Source of the DNA: Metabacillus sediminilitoris
GTDB lineage: Bacteria > Bacillota > Bacilli > Bacillales > Bacillaceae
Assembly: GCF_009720625.1 (NCBI RefSeq)
Contig: NZ_CP046266.1
Coordinates: 1,497,501 to 1,561,500, forward strand
Reading direction: 5' to 3'
Length of the DNA stretch: 64,000 bases
The notes beneath the pieces were generated by a model. That model did not search any database. It saw nothing but the letters and a program-made list of their open reading frames with translations, and was not told where the DNA came from. A program made the translations under genes and the position numbers. Numbering within the stretch: position 1 is the first letter of the stretch; the number at the start of each line of letters is the position of its first letter. This document shows positions 8,005 to 17,057 of the stretch, one piece after another.

Positions 8005-9420
8005 ATGTCAAAACAACAAATAGGTGTTATTGGTTTAGCAGTAATGGGGAAAAACCTTGCATTAAATATTGAAAGCAGAGGCTACTCAGTTGCTGTATTC
8101 AATCGTTCTTACGATAAAACAGAAGAATTTTTAAAGAACGAAGCTGAAGGAAAAAACTTTGTTGGTGCTAAAACAGTTGAAGAATTCGTTAATTCATTAG
8201 AAAAACCACGTAAAATTCTTTTAATGGTTAAAGCTGGTGCAGCAACAGACGCAACAATTGATTCATTAAAACCATATCTTGAAGAAGGCGACATTTTAAT
8301 GGATGGCGGTAACACATTCTTCCAAGATACAATTCGTCGTAATAAAGAATTAGAATCAACTGGAATCCATTTCATTGGAACAGGTGTTTCAGGCGGTGAA
8401 GAAGGAGCTCTAAAAGGACCTTCTATTATGCCTGGTGGACAAAAAGAAGCATATAAACTTGTTGAGCCAATTTTAACAGCAATTTCTGCTAAAGTTGAAG
8501 GCGACCCATGTGTTACATATATCGGGCCAAACGGTGCAGGACATTATGTGAAAATGGTTCATAACGGAATCGAATATGGCGATATGCAATTAATCTGTGA
8601 AGCATATTTCATCCTTAAAAATGTCCTTGGCTTAAGCGCACAAGAATTCCATGAAGTATTCTCTGAGTGGAACAAAGGTGAGCTTGACAGCTATCTAATC
8701 GAGATTACAGCTGACATCTTCACAAAAGTTGATGAAGAAACAGGTAAACCGCTTGTTGACGTGATTCTTGATACTGCTGGACAAAAAGGTACTGGAAAAT
8801 GGACAAGCCAAAACGCATTAGACTTAGGTGTTCCACTTCCAATTATCACTGAATCTGTATTTGCTCGTTTCATCTCAGCAATGAAAGATGAGCGCGTAAA
8901 AGCTAGCCAAGTATTAGCAGGACCATCTGCACAAGAATACAAAGGCAATAAAGAAGAATTAATTGAAGCTGTACGTAAAGCATTATACTTAAGTAAGATT
9001 GTTTCTTATGCTCAAGGTTTTGCACAAATGCGCGCAGCATCTGAAGAATACGATTGGAACCTAAGTTACGGAGAAATCGCGATGATTTTCCGTGGCGGAT
9101 GTATCATTCGTGCACAATTCTTGCAAAAAATTAAAGATGCATATGATCGTGACGCAGAATTAGCTAACCTTCTATTAGATCCATACTTCAAAGAAATTGC
9201 AGAAGGTTACCAATCAGTATTACGTCAAGTTCTTGCAGTAGCAATTGAAAATGGTATTCCAGTACCATCATTCTCAAGTGCAATTGCTTACTATGACAGC
9301 TACCGTACGGAAACATTACCAGCTAACCTTCTTCAAGCACAACGTGACTACTTCGGTGCACATACGTACCAACGTGTTGACAAAGAAGGAATTTTCCATA
9401 CAAACTGGATGGAAAAATAA
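8005..9420 (+). CDS. gndA: 6-phosphogluconate dehydrogenase, decarboxylating (NADP-type)
   Basis: It oxidises and decarboxylates 6-phosphogluconate to ribulose 5-phosphate in the pentose phosphate pathway. The Rossmann motif [12 protein letters not shown] is at residues 9-20, MPGGQKEAY lies near 130, [19 protein letters not shown] carries the catalytic lysine near 185, and [13 protein letters not shown] lies near 366. Start ATG 8005 is preceded by GAAAGGAA; an in-frame ATG further upstream at 7963 would add 14 residues foreign to the family. Length 471 is normal. The long leader starts at a promoter with an operator shared with uxaC, so the gene is probably induced with the uronate/gluconate cluster; a possible nearer promoter (TTGCCA, 7937) could give basal expression. 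Confidence 0.95.
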   Translation: MSKQQIGVIGLAVMGKNLALNIESRGYSVAVFNRSYDKTEEFLKNEAEGKNFVGAKTVEEFVNSLEKPRKILLMVKAGAATDATIDSLKPYLEEGDILMDGGNTFFQDTIRRNKELESTGIHFIGTGVSGGEEGALKGPSIMPGGQKEAYKLVEPILTAISAKVEGDPCVTYIGPNGAGHYVKMVHNGIEYGDMQLICEAYFILKNVLGLSAQEFHEVFSEWNKGELDSYLIEITADIFTKVDEETGKPLVDVILDTAGQKGTGKWTSQNALDLGVPLPIITESVFARFISAMKDERVKASQVLAGPSAQEYKGNKEELIEAVRKALYLSKIVSYAQGFAQMRAASEEYDWNLSYGEIAMIFRGGCIIRAQFLQKIKDAYDRDAELANLLLDPYFKEIAEGYQSVLRQVLAVAIENGIPVPSFSSAIAYYDSYRTETLPANLLQAQRDYFGAHTYQRVDKEGIFHTNWMEK

Positions 9421-9473
9421 ATCGTTCTTACCCTGATTTATAGCAATGTGTTATAACAATGAATATTGAGCCC

Positions 9474-9518
9474 AAAAACCCCCTTTTCGTAATAAACCAT
9501 TACTTGAAGGGGGTTTTT
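9474..9518 (+). terminator. terminator of gndA
   Basis: AAAAACCCCCTT (9474-9485) pairs perfectly with AAGGGGGTTTTT (9507-9518). The A/T flanks make it potentially bidirectional. Confidence 0.92.
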
Positions 9519-9587
9519 CCATTGATTTGAGGAATAGTATCCATTATAGATTGGATGAAGGGCTAGACATGTTGAGGTTTTTATAAG

Positions 9588-10083
9588 AAAAGTCCTTCAT
9601 CCCCCGAATGAAGACCAAAACTAATGAAAATACCAAAAGAAAAGTCCTTCATCCCCCGAATGAAGGCCAAAACTAATGAAAATACCAAAAGAAAAGTCCT
9701 TCATCCCCCGAATGAAGGCCAAAACTAATGAAAATACCAAAAGAAAAGTCCTTCATCCCCCGAATGAAGGCCAAAACTAATGAAAATACCAAAAGAAAAG
9801 TCCTTCATCCCCCGAATGAAGGCCAAAACTAATGAAAATACCAAAAGAAAAGTCCTTCATCCCCCGAATGAAGGCCAAAACTAATGAAAATACCAAAAGA
9901 AAAGTCCTTCATCCCTCCGAATGAAGGCCAAAACTAATGAAAATACCAAAAGAAAAGTCCTTCATCCCTCGAATGAAGGCCAAAACTAATGAAAATACCA
10001 AAAGAAAAGTCCTTCATCCCCCGAATGAAGGCCAAAACTAATGAAAATACCAAAAGAAAAGTCCTTCATCCCTCCGATGAAGC
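9588..10083. repeat. tandem array of ten 52-bp hairpin-bearing repeats
   Basis: The GTCCTTC core recurs at 9592, 9644, 9696, 9748, 9800, 9852, 9904, 9957, 10009 and 10061, a period of 52 bp (53 once). Each unit has an inverted repeat CCTTCAT-N7-ATGAAGG (CTTCAT...ATGAAG in the first) followed by a constant segment (CCAAAACTAATGAAAATACC). Internal units are nearly identical; the last is degenerate (ATGAAGCCC). No ORF crosses it. This is not CRISPR, because the whole unit including the putative spacer is constant. Confidence 0.95.
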
Positions 10084-10194
10084 CCAAACTAACTAAAATT
10101 GTCATTAAGGATTTAGCGCCAGCTTAGTTTTTCAACTCAATACATAAATAAATCACTGTATAATAAAAATAATTATTATCCTATCGCATGACAA

Positions 10195-10208
10195 TGAAAG
10201 CACTCTCA
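10195..10208 (+). promoter_or_regulatory. candidate cre (CcpA) site before the AraC gene
   Basis: TGAAAGCACTCTCA matches the catabolite-response consensus TGWAANCGNTNWCA except for A instead of G at position 8. It lies about 95 bp before the AraC start, which suits glucose repression of a sugar-catabolic unit. Confidence 0.45.
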
Positions 10209-10303
10209 GTCAATTTTTCGCAAAAACCAAACAGTTTCAGGTAACGAAAAATCAATATAAATGGTATAAACTATAGATAGTTTCATTGAAAGGATTGATT
10301 CAT

Positions 10304-11164
10304 TTGAATGAAACGCTTGCTGTAAATTATCGAATGCAGGGGTTGGGAGGGTATTCTTTAGAATACCATTCACATCAAGAATATGAGGTTTATTTTTTTC
10401 ATTCAGGATCTTGTCGATATTTAATTCATAATCAAATATATGATTTACAGCCTGGTGATATTTTGTTAATGGATGGCTTGACCCTTCATAAACCAAATAT
10501 AAACCCAACCGTTGAGTATGTGAGAAGTGTTGTTCACTTTTCGCCTCATTGGATTAAAAGTTTGCTGGAAGAACTGGGAAGTATGTACTTGATTGAAGTT
10601 TTTCAAAGACTTCATCATTGTTTAATACGTACAAATGGAAATGATGAATCGAAACGGCTTGAGGAAATTATTTGTCGTCTAGATGAGCTTCAGAAAAGAT
10701 CTAATGGAAACGATCCAATAGCTGAGACAGAAATGAAAGTATTATTAATTCAAGTGTTAATTAGTGTGTATCGACTAGGTCAAATGGAGTCCTTTAAAAA
10801 TCCTTATCAAAAAGGAGATAAAGTCGAACATGCTGAAAATATTGCCGCTTATATTCAATTGAATTACATGAAGAAAATGACGCTTGAATCAATTGCAGAG
10901 GCATTAAATTTAAGTAAGTCTTATGTGTCACATGTATTTAAAGAAATGACAGGGTTTACAGTTATGGAATATGTAATGGGATGTCGATTAACCCAAGTAA
11001 AATATTCACTTGAAATGGAACCTGATAAATCATTACATGAAATTGCACATGATTGCGGTTTTGAAAGCGCATCACATTTTAGTCGCTATTTCCGAGACAA
11101 AGTAGGGGTTACTCCAAAGGAATATCGTCAGTTGCGTTTGCGAAAATCGCAAGTAATGAAATAA
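10304..11164 (+). CDS. AraC-family transcriptional regulator with cupin sensor domain
   Basis: About 286 residues. The N-terminal half contains a cupin-like ligand domain (YHSHQEYEVYFFHSGSCRYLI, then LQPGDILLMDG), and residues 185-285 hold the two helix-turn-helix units (ESIAEALNLSKSYVSHVFKEM and EIAHDCGFESASHFSRYFRDKVGVTPKEYR). I favour TTG at 10304 because AAAGGA at 10289-10294 is correctly spaced; an in-frame TTG at 10286 is possible. The next gene starts 38 bp after the stop, so this regulator probably controls, and is transcribed with, the isomerase/oxidoreductase genes that follow. The effector is unknown, probably a sugar. Confidence 0.85.
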   Translation: MNETLAVNYRMQGLGGYSLEYHSHQEYEVYFFHSGSCRYLIHNQIYDLQPGDILLMDGLTLHKPNINPTVEYVRSVVHFSPHWIKSLLEELGSMYLIEVFQRLHHCLIRTNGNDESKRLEEIICRLDELQKRSNGNDPIAETEMKVLLIQVLISVYRLGQMESFKNPYQKGDKVEHAENIAAYIQLNYMKKMTLESIAEALNLSKSYVSHVFKEMTGFTVMEYVMGCRLTQVKYSLEMEPDKSLHEIAHDCGFESASHFSRYFRDKVGVTPKEYRQLRLRKSQVMK

Positions 11165-11202
11165 ACAAATTGATTAGATCAGTAAGGGAGGATATGACAA
11201 CA

Positions 11203-12090
11203 ATGAATAACAACTTAAAGATTTCTGGATTTTCTGATGAAATCTCTTCAAATTTTGATACACAACTTGAAGTTGTCACAAAGCTTGGCATGAAGTATAT
11301 TTCATTGCGCGGCATTGATGGCAAAAATATAGGAGATTTTACAGTAGATGAAATAAAAGCAAATGTGCAGCCGCGACTACAAAAATCAGGTGTCAACGTC
11401 TCCTCTATCGGTTCACCAATCGGTAAGGTTTTCATTAATGATGAAGAAGGCTTTTCTAAACAGAAGAAGATGTTGGATATTCTCTGCCAAATATCAAATC
11501 TATTAAATTGTAACTATATTCGGATCTTTAGTTTTTATATTCCTAAGGGTGAAAATCCAGATCAATATAAAGAGGAAGTCATTAGCAAGTTAAAGGAATT
11601 TGCAGCAATTGCAGAAAAATACAATATAGTTTTAGTCCATGAGAACGAGAAGGATATCTACGGTGATATTGGCCGACGCTGCCACGATATTTTGACAGAA
11701 GTAGGTTCGCCAGCGTTTAAAGGCATTTTCGATTTCGCGAACTTTGTACAATGTGGAGAAGATACTCAACAATGCTACGATTTACTAAGAGATGAGATCA
11801 TTTACATCCATATCAAGGATGCTGTTACGACAGATAGTCAAAACGTTGTATGTGGTACTGGTGATGGAAAGATCCCAGAACTGCTTTCTCAATTCATAAA
11901 AAGCGGCTACGAAGGCTTTTTAACCCTTGAGCCACATCTAGTATTATTCGATTCTTTAAAAGATTTAGAACTTGAGGATGCTGCAGAAGTTATTAAGGAC
12001 AATAAAGGGCTTGACGGTGAAGGCGGCTATAAGCTTCAGTATGAAGCACTTTTAGAAATACTTAAAAAGATTGAAAGTGAGGAGAAATAA
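11203..12090 (+). CDS. sugar phosphate isomerase/epimerase (xylose isomerase-like TIM barrel)
   Basis: A 295-residue AP-endonuclease-2/xylose isomerase-like TIM barrel. Metal-site patterns are visible: VLVHENEKDIYGD near residue 147, FDFANFVQCG near 183, YIHIKDA near 209 and FLTLEPHL near 247. Start ATG 11203 has AAGGGAGG 11 nt upstream; the ATG at 11194 is too close to it. One base separates it from the following Gfo/Idh gene, so they are translationally linked. Such isomerase-dehydrogenase pairs act on inositols, keto-sugars or 3-keto-glycosides; the substrate here is not determinable. Confidence 0.85.
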   Translation: MNNNLKISGFSDEISSNFDTQLEVVTKLGMKYISLRGIDGKNIGDFTVDEIKANVQPRLQKSGVNVSSIGSPIGKVFINDEEGFSKQKKMLDILCQISNLLNCNYIRIFSFYIPKGENPDQYKEEVISKLKEFAAIAEKYNIVLVHENEKDIYGDIGRRCHDILTEVGSPAFKGIFDFANFVQCGEDTQQCYDLLRDEIIYIHIKDAVTTDSQNVVCGTGDGKIPELLSQFIKSGYEGFLTLEPHLVLFDSLKDLELEDAAEVIKDNKGLDGEGGYKLQYEALLEILKKIESEEK

Positions 12091-12091
12091 A

Positions 12092-13249
12092 ATGTCAAAA
12101 GTAAGATTAGGAATTATCGGTGTAGGTCAACAAGGTGGAACATATGCAGGATTTATTTCAGAAGGTAAAGTTAAAAACATGGTGATCGGTGCGATCTGTG
12201 ACATTGATCCTGCTAAAAAGGAAATGTGTGCTGAAAAGTATCCTGATGTACCTTTTTATGATAACTACATTGAAATGATTGAAAGCGGTAATGTTGATGC
12301 AGTTGTTACTTGTGTACCACATTATCTACATCCGGAAATGGCAATTGAAGCATTAAAAAGAGATATCCATGCATTAGTTGAAAAACCAGCTGGCGTTTAC
12401 ACAAAACAAGTAAAAGAAATGAATGAATTTGCTGCATCAAAACCTGAATTAACATTCGGTATTTTCTTTAACCAAAGAACAAATCCACTGTATCAAAAAT
12501 TAAAAGAACTGATTGATAATGGAGAAATTGGTAATATCCGCCGTACAAACTGGATTATTACAACATGGTGGAGACCACAAGGTTATTATGATCAAAGTGC
12601 ATGGAGAGCAACTTGGGGCGGTGAAGGCGGCGGTGTCCTTGTTAACCAAGCACCACACCAAATCGACTTACTTCAATGGATTTGCGGTATGCCTAAAAAA
12701 GTCTATTCAAGTGTTAAATATGGCTACCAACGAAATATCGCAGTTGAAGATGAAGTAACAACAATTCTTGACTACGGAAATGGTGCTACGGGTGTATTTA
12801 TTACTTGTACACATGATGTCCTTGGAACAGATCGATTTGAAATCTTAGGTGATAAAGGAAAAATCGTTGTTGATGATAGTAAGAAAATTACAATCAAACG
12901 TCTAAATAAACCTGAGTCTGATATGAGCGATACAATGAGCATGCATGATGTTATGAAAATTTTCATGGGTGGAAATCCAGGAGATATTTACACGGAAGAA
13001 GTGCTTGAATTTGAAAGTGTATGGGGCGGTCAACATATCTCTGTTTTAGAAAACTTTGCCGCAAATATTCTAGACGGTACACCTTTAATTGCTCCTGGCA
13101 GTGACGGCATTCACGGTGTTGCACTAGCAAACGCTATCCACCTTTCAAGCTGGTTAGGAAAAGAAGTAGAACTTCCAATCGATGAAGAGCTTTACTTTGC
13201 TGAATTAAGTAAAAAAATTGAAGAAGAAAAAAAGAATCCGATTAAATAA
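12092..13249 (+). CDS. Gfo/Idh/MocA-family NAD(P)-dependent oxidoreductase
   Basis: 385 residues with an N-terminal Rossmann domain (GIIGVGQQGGTYAGF, residues 7-21), the family signature EKPAGVYTKQ near 99 (EKP lysine) and a C-terminal alpha/beta domain with GGGVLVNQAPHQIDLLQW near 181. Start ATG 12092 uses GTGAGGAGA inside the end of the previous gene; an in-frame TTG at 12071 is less likely. Family members oxidise or reduce sugars, inositols and sugar acids. It lies between a TIM-barrel isomerase and a second Gfo/Idh gene, implying a multi-step conversion of one carbohydrate. Confidence 0.88.
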   Translation: MSKVRLGIIGVGQQGGTYAGFISEGKVKNMVIGAICDIDPAKKEMCAEKYPDVPFYDNYIEMIESGNVDAVVTCVPHYLHPEMAIEALKRDIHALVEKPAGVYTKQVKEMNEFAASKPELTFGIFFNQRTNPLYQKLKELIDNGEIGNIRRTNWIITTWWRPQGYYDQSAWRATWGGEGGGVLVNQAPHQIDLLQWICGMPKKVYSSVKYGYQRNIAVEDEVTTILDYGNGATGVFITCTHDVLGTDRFEILGDKGKIVVDDSKKITIKRLNKPESDMSDTMSMHDVMKIFMGGNPGDIYTEEVLEFESVWGGQHISVLENFAANILDGTPLIAPGSDGIHGVALANAIHLSSWLGKEVELPIDEELYFAELSKKIEEEKKNPIK

Positions 13250-13251
13250 GA

Positions 13252-13413
13252 TTGATAAGCACCAAGCCTAGAAGAACAGGTCGCGGCGGTGTTTCAAGGT
13301 GATTAACGTGATTGCCTTTAAATGCTTGAACATACAAAAACCGATCATCTAAAGATAGGTAAGTCACCTTTCTTAAGATGATCGTCTCCTGTTTGTTTCT
13401 AAAGGCTTATCAA
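13252..13413. repeat. multibranched inverted-repeat element
   Basis: Outer arms TTGATAAGC (13252-13260) and GCTTATCAA (13405-13413) enclose AACAGG/CCTGTT, a TGTTTCAAG/CTTGAACA pair and the long hairpin CGATCATCT (13342-13350)/AGATGATCG (13376-13384), whose interior AGGT-AAGTC-ACCT pairs again. It lies between two genes of the operon and contains no ORF. It could be a dispersed repeat or a processing/attenuation element. Confidence 0.55.
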
Positions 13414-13474
13414 AGGAGCTTCTGCCTTGATCATTAGTTAGGTATCTTAAGTGATTCAAAGGGGGGATAGGATT

Positions 13475-14488
13475 ATGCTAAAAGTAGCCGTTATTGGGCT
13501 TGGAGATATTTCGAATATTCATATTTCTGCTATCCAAGCTAACCCAAATGTTGAACTGGTAGCTGTTTGTGATATAGATGAAACATTAAAAGATCATGTA
13601 AGTGGTGTGAATTTTTACACTGATTATCAACAAATGTTAGAGCAAGAATCATTAGATTGTGTTCATAATTGTTTGCCGCATTATCTTCACTATCCAGTAA
13701 CGAAAGCCTGTGTGCAAAAGGGTATTCATGTCTTTCAAGAAAAACCACTAGGACTTCATACGGAAGAGGGATTACAACTAGTTAAGTTAGAAGAAGACAA
13801 TCGTCATATTAAAATCGGTATCTGTCTTCAAAACCGTTACAATGAATCATTTGAGAAACTTTATGAAATTGTTAACAGCGGTAAATATGGGAAAGTCATC
13901 GGAATTAAAGGTTTAGTAACGTGGTATCGACCAAAAGCCTATTACGATGTGAAACCATGGCGCGGAAAAATGGCATATGCTGGCGGCGGTGTCATGATAA
14001 ACCAATCACTTCATACGTTAGATTTAATGCAGCTGATCGGCGGTGAAATTGAATCGATCAGGGGCTCTGTTGACAATCTATTAGATTATGATATTGAAGT
14101 AGAAGACACAGCTACTGCAAACATAAAATTTAAAAACGGTGCAAAAGGGTTGTTTTTTGCGACAAATGCAAATACAGGGAACTCCAGTGTGGAGCTGCAG
14201 GTAGTCTTTGAACAAGCTAAGTTCACGATCAAGGATAGCATTTTAACAAAAGTGAATGAAAGTGGCAAAAAAGTAGAGATCATCGAAGATACAAAGCTGC
14301 CTGGATCCAAATTTTATTACGGGGCAAGTCATACAAAATGTATCAATCATTTTTATACGTGTATTGAAAACAATACACAAGAGTATATTCATGCAAAAGA
14401 TGCCCTTCCATCAATTAATATAATTGACATTATTCGCGAATCATCAGAAAACAAAAAAGAACTAAAAATGGAGGTTTTGGCGAAATGA
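13475..14488 (+). CDS. second Gfo/Idh/MocA-family oxidoreductase
   Basis: 337 residues with Rossmann motif GLGDISNIHISA (residues 8-19), FQEKPLGLHT near 87 and GGGVMINQSLHTLDLMQLIGG near 175. AAAGGGGGGAT precedes ATG 13475; a GTG at 13451 in frame lies before the RBS and is rejected. It differs clearly from the upstream Gfo/Idh protein, so it is not a recent duplication. It overlaps the following isomerase by four bases (ATGA), showing translational coupling. Substrate unknown. Confidence 0.88.
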   Translation: MLKVAVIGLGDISNIHISAIQANPNVELVAVCDIDETLKDHVSGVNFYTDYQQMLEQESLDCVHNCLPHYLHYPVTKACVQKGIHVFQEKPLGLHTEEGLQLVKLEEDNRHIKIGICLQNRYNESFEKLYEIVNSGKYGKVIGIKGLVTWYRPKAYYDVKPWRGKMAYAGGGVMINQSLHTLDLMQLIGGEIESIRGSVDNLLDYDIEVEDTATANIKFKNGAKGLFFATNANTGNSSVELQVVFEQAKFTIKDSILTKVNESGKKVEIIEDTKLPGSKFYYGASHTKCINHFYTCIENNTQEYIHAKDALPSINIIDIIRESSENKKELKMEVLAK

Positions 14489-15345
14489 AAAAAGGCAAAA
14501 TCGGTGTTCAAATGATGATGTTAAAAGGTAAAGTAGAAGAGCTGGGTGCTTATGAAACAATGAGAAAGATTAAAGAGCTTGGCTATCGCGCAGTCGAAGT
14601 ATCACAAATTCCTATGACAGCGGAAAATGTAGCTGAGTTGAAAAGAGCAAGTAAAGACTTTGATATCAAAATTGCCGCTATGTCTGCCAGCCTTGAACCA
14701 ATGTTACCAGGTGCTCCAGGAGAAACGTTAACAAATGATTTCGAGAAAATTGTTAACGATTGCAAAACGTTGGAGTGTAACTTCTTACGTATCGGGATGA
14801 TGCCGTTACACTTAATGGGCGATAAAGATAAAATTATGGATTTTATTAGTAGAGCGGAAGAAATGGCAGTAAGATTAGCGGAACATGGCATTGAATTATA
14901 TTATCATACACATCACTTAGAATTCCAAAAATATGATGGTGTGTATTTATTAGATATGATCAAAAATAATACAACAAAACTTGGTTTTGAGCTTGATGTT
15001 CACTGGATTCAAAGAGCAGGTGAAAATCCGGTTGAATTTGTAAAACAATATGCTGGCCGTATTTCTCTCCTACACTTAAAAGACTACCGAATTGGACAAA
15101 TGGATTTATCAAAAGTAGATTTTAATGACATGGCTAATTTCATGCAAATCTTCACGAATACGATTGAATTTGCAGAAGTTGGTGAAGGTAATCTTGATAT
15201 GAAAGCAATTATTGAAGCAGGACTTGAGAGTGGAGCTCAATACTTTTTAGTTGAGCAAGACAATGTATATGGACGTGATCCATTTGATTGCTTAGAAACT
15301 TCTGCGGAAAACTTAAGAAAATTAGGATATTCTGATTGGTTTTAA
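14485..15345 (+). CDS. sugar phosphate isomerase/epimerase (TIM barrel)
   Basis: 286 residues of the AP-endonuclease-2/xylose isomerase-like fold. Putative metal ligands appear in YYHTHHLEF near residue 138, FELDVHWIQRAG near 172, LLHLKDYR near 201 and FAEVGEGN/FLVEQD near 236 and 265. It overlaps the second Gfo/Idh gene, and with the earlier TIM-barrel/Gfo pair it forms a duplicated functional module. A strong terminator follows. The two TIM proteins are too different to be simple copies, so sequential steps or two substrates are possible. Confidence 0.87.
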   Translation: MKKGKIGVQMMMLKGKVEELGAYETMRKIKELGYRAVEVSQIPMTAENVAELKRASKDFDIKIAAMSASLEPMLPGAPGETLTNDFEKIVNDCKTLECNFLRIGMMPLHLMGDKDKIMDFISRAEEMAVRLAEHGIELYYHTHHLEFQKYDGVYLLDMIKNNTTKLGFELDVHWIQRAGENPVEFVKQYAGRISLLHLKDYRIGQMDLSKVDFNDMANFMQIFTNTIEFAEVGEGNLDMKAIIEAGLESGAQYFLVEQDNVYGRDPFDCLETSAENLRKLGYSDWF

Positions 15346-15373
15346 ACGATTACGTGTGTAGTATAAGAATTAA

Positions 15374-15421
15374 GCGGCTTTAGATTAGTAGATGAGATCT
15401 ATTAATCTAGCCGTTTTTTTT
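15374..15421 (+). terminator. terminator of the AraC-isomerase operon
   Basis: CGGC...TAGATTA pairs with TAATCTA-GCCG, followed by eight T residues (15414-15421). Confidence 0.88.
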
Positions 15422-15449
15422 ATCTAGGAGAAAACAACATGATAGCAAG

Positions 15450-15484
15450 AAAAAATCCCCCTGTTCTAGTTAGAAGGGGGATTT
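15450..15484 (-). terminator. terminator of the ROK regulator gene
   Basis: AAATCCCCCT (15453-15462) pairs perfectly with AGGGGGATTT (15475-15484). Read on the minus strand it ends in a T-run and lies 16 nt past the ROK stop. Confidence 0.85.
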
Positions 15485-15500
15485 AGTTCCTATCAAAAAT

Positions 15501-16715
15501 TTATGCTAATGACTTATTTTTCTCGAAATTGATACAATTCTCATCGAAAGCGCCATTTTCAACATTAAAACTAAGCTCAGGAATTTCTAAAAAGTTTTTT
15601 ATAACCAATGCACATGCTCCCATGACACTTGCATTTTTACCAAGCTCTGATATTAAAAGCTCACTATAGTGGCTGACAGAAGATGTTAAATTCGCTTTAA
15701 TTTTATTGATTGTGTCAGGATACAGCTTCAATAGCTCACTATTTAGCACAATTGTTTCTGGATTTAACAAATTAATAATATTATTTAGACCAATCGATAC
15801 ATATTTGATAAGATGCTCCATTTGATCACATGCAGTTGGATCTTCGGATAAAAAGAGTTTTTGGACATCTTGATAAGTAAGATTTGTTTTATGCAGTTTT
15901 TCTGCCAATTCTTTAAAGAAGCTGGATTCAGAAGCATAAAGCTCCCAACAGCCCATATTTCCGCATTTACAAGGTATTCCCTCAGGAACAACAATCATAT
16001 GCCCCATTTCCCCTGCATAACCATGGTAGCCTTTAAGAGGCTCTCCTTTGATCAAAACTCCAACACCAATCCCGGAGTACATACTAATACTTAATAAATT
16101 ATCACTTTGATGATGCTGAAATACCTTTTCTGCAAAAGAACATAGGTTTGCATTGTTTTCAATAATGATGGGAATATTTATGCTCTTTTTTAAATCCCCC
16201 TTGAGGTCTTTGTTTCTCCATTGATAGCGCGGAACAAAGTTGATCAGTTGATCATTTGTAACAATACCATGAACAGCAATCCCAATACCGACAAGCCCAA
16301 AATGGCTTGACGAGCTCTGTTCCTTGAATACATTTATCTGATTTATTAGGATTTCAAGAATTTCATCATAATTAGAGTTATGAATCTCAATTGTAGTTGA
16401 TTGAACGGGACAGCCAATCAAATCGGATAAAGTAAATGTAATATGGCGGTATTCTAAATCGATTCCTAATGCATATCCAGCTTTTCGATTAAGGGAAAGC
16501 ATGATTGGCTTTCGGCCTACATTATTATGTTCTTGCTGGGATTCGACAATGAGTTCTTCATTTAATAAATCAGCAGCTTGAACGGAAATGGTTGCTCTCG
16601 TTAATTTTGTGATCTTGGATAAGTCAGCGCGTGAAATCATCCCGTGTTCAATAATTTTACTTATTATTAAGCTCCTGTTTATTTTTTTTATATAAGCAGC
16701 GTCACCAATAGCCAT
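15501..16715 (-). CDS. ROK-family transcriptional repressor (XylR/NagC type)
   Basis: 404 residues. The N-terminus has a winged helix-turn-helix (ISRADLSKITKLTRATISVQAADLL, residues 27-51). The ROK sugar-kinase-like fold follows, with YALGIDLEYR near 105 (a divergent ATP loop), GIGIAVHGIV near 170 and the zinc-binding CKCGNMGC motif near 252. AAGGGTGAT precedes the ATG. It is transcribed away from uxaC, 342 bp apart, and that gap contains the 33-bp palindrome it probably binds. Its sequence suits a repressor released by a sugar or sugar acid; glucuronate, fructuronate or gluconate are the candidates from context. Confidence 0.88.
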   Translation of the reverse strand: MAIGDAAYIKKINRSLIISKIIEHGMISRADLSKITKLTRATISVQAADLLNEELIVESQQEHNNVGRKPIMLSLNRKAGYALGIDLEYRHITFTLSDLIGCPVQSTTIEIHNSNYDEILEILINQINVFKEQSSSSHFGLVGIGIAVHGIVTNDQLINFVPRYQWRNKDLKGDLKKSINIPIIIENNANLCSFAEKVFQHHQSDNLLSISMYSGIGVGVLIKGEPLKGYHGYAGEMGHMIVVPEGIPCKCGNMGCWELYASESSFFKELAEKLHKTNLTYQDVQKLFLSEDPTACDQMEHLIKYVSIGLNNIINLLNPETIVLNSELLKLYPDTINKIKANLTSSVSHYSELLISELGKNASVMGACALVIKNFLEIPELSFNVENGAFDENCINFEKNKSLA

Positions 16716-16840
16716 TAAAAATCACCCTTCATAAACAATAATATATAAGCCCTTTTAGTACACAATTATGACATAAAATACACGATTTTATGAATACTGA
16801 ATCTATTTTATTTATTATAATAGATATTACTCTCAAAATA

Positions 16841-16869
16841 TTGACGGAAAACTATTGAAATGATATTCT
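16841..16869 (+). promoter_or_regulatory. sigma-A-type promoter of uxaC
   Basis: TTGACG (16841-16846), a 17-nt spacer and TATTCT (16864-16869) point toward uxaC. The same hexamers and neighbouring bases occur before gndA at 7642-7671. Confidence 0.7.
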
Positions 16870-16877
16870 ACAAGTAG

Positions 16878-16910
16878 TCAATTAATTTGTTTTGTAAACA
16901 AATTAATTGA
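16878..16910 (+). promoter_or_regulatory. ROK operator of uxaC, perfect 15+3+15 palindrome
   Basis: TCAATTAATTTGTTT (16878-16892) and its exact complement (16896-16910) flank TGT. It starts 8 nt after the -10 box, so a bound repressor would cover the transcription start. It is near-identical to the site at 7679-7707 and resembles XylR operators. Confidence 0.8.
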
Positions 16911-16972
16911 GATACTATTTTATTCGAGTTCTGTGAACTAATAACATTATAGCACATAATACAAAATAGTTG

Positions 16973-16986
16973 TGAAAGGGTTTACA
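16973..16986 (+). promoter_or_regulatory. candidate cre (CcpA) site in the uxaC leader
   Basis: TGAAAGGGTTTACA matches TGWAANCGNTNWCA except G for C at position 7. Downstream of the promoter, it would act as a roadblock for carbon catabolite repression. Confidence 0.5.
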
Positions 16987-17057
16987 CTTTTTTACTAATT
17001 TAGATATTATTAAATAATAGTGTGAATACTAAAGAATGATGGGGGAATGAATTTACG

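Noticed and set aside
9588..10083. CRISPR array
   Set aside because: The whole 52-bp unit is constant, including what would be spacers; no cas genes are present.
10206..10508. 100-residue minus ORF over the AraC start
   Set aside because: It is antisense to the AraC cupin domain and has no RBS.
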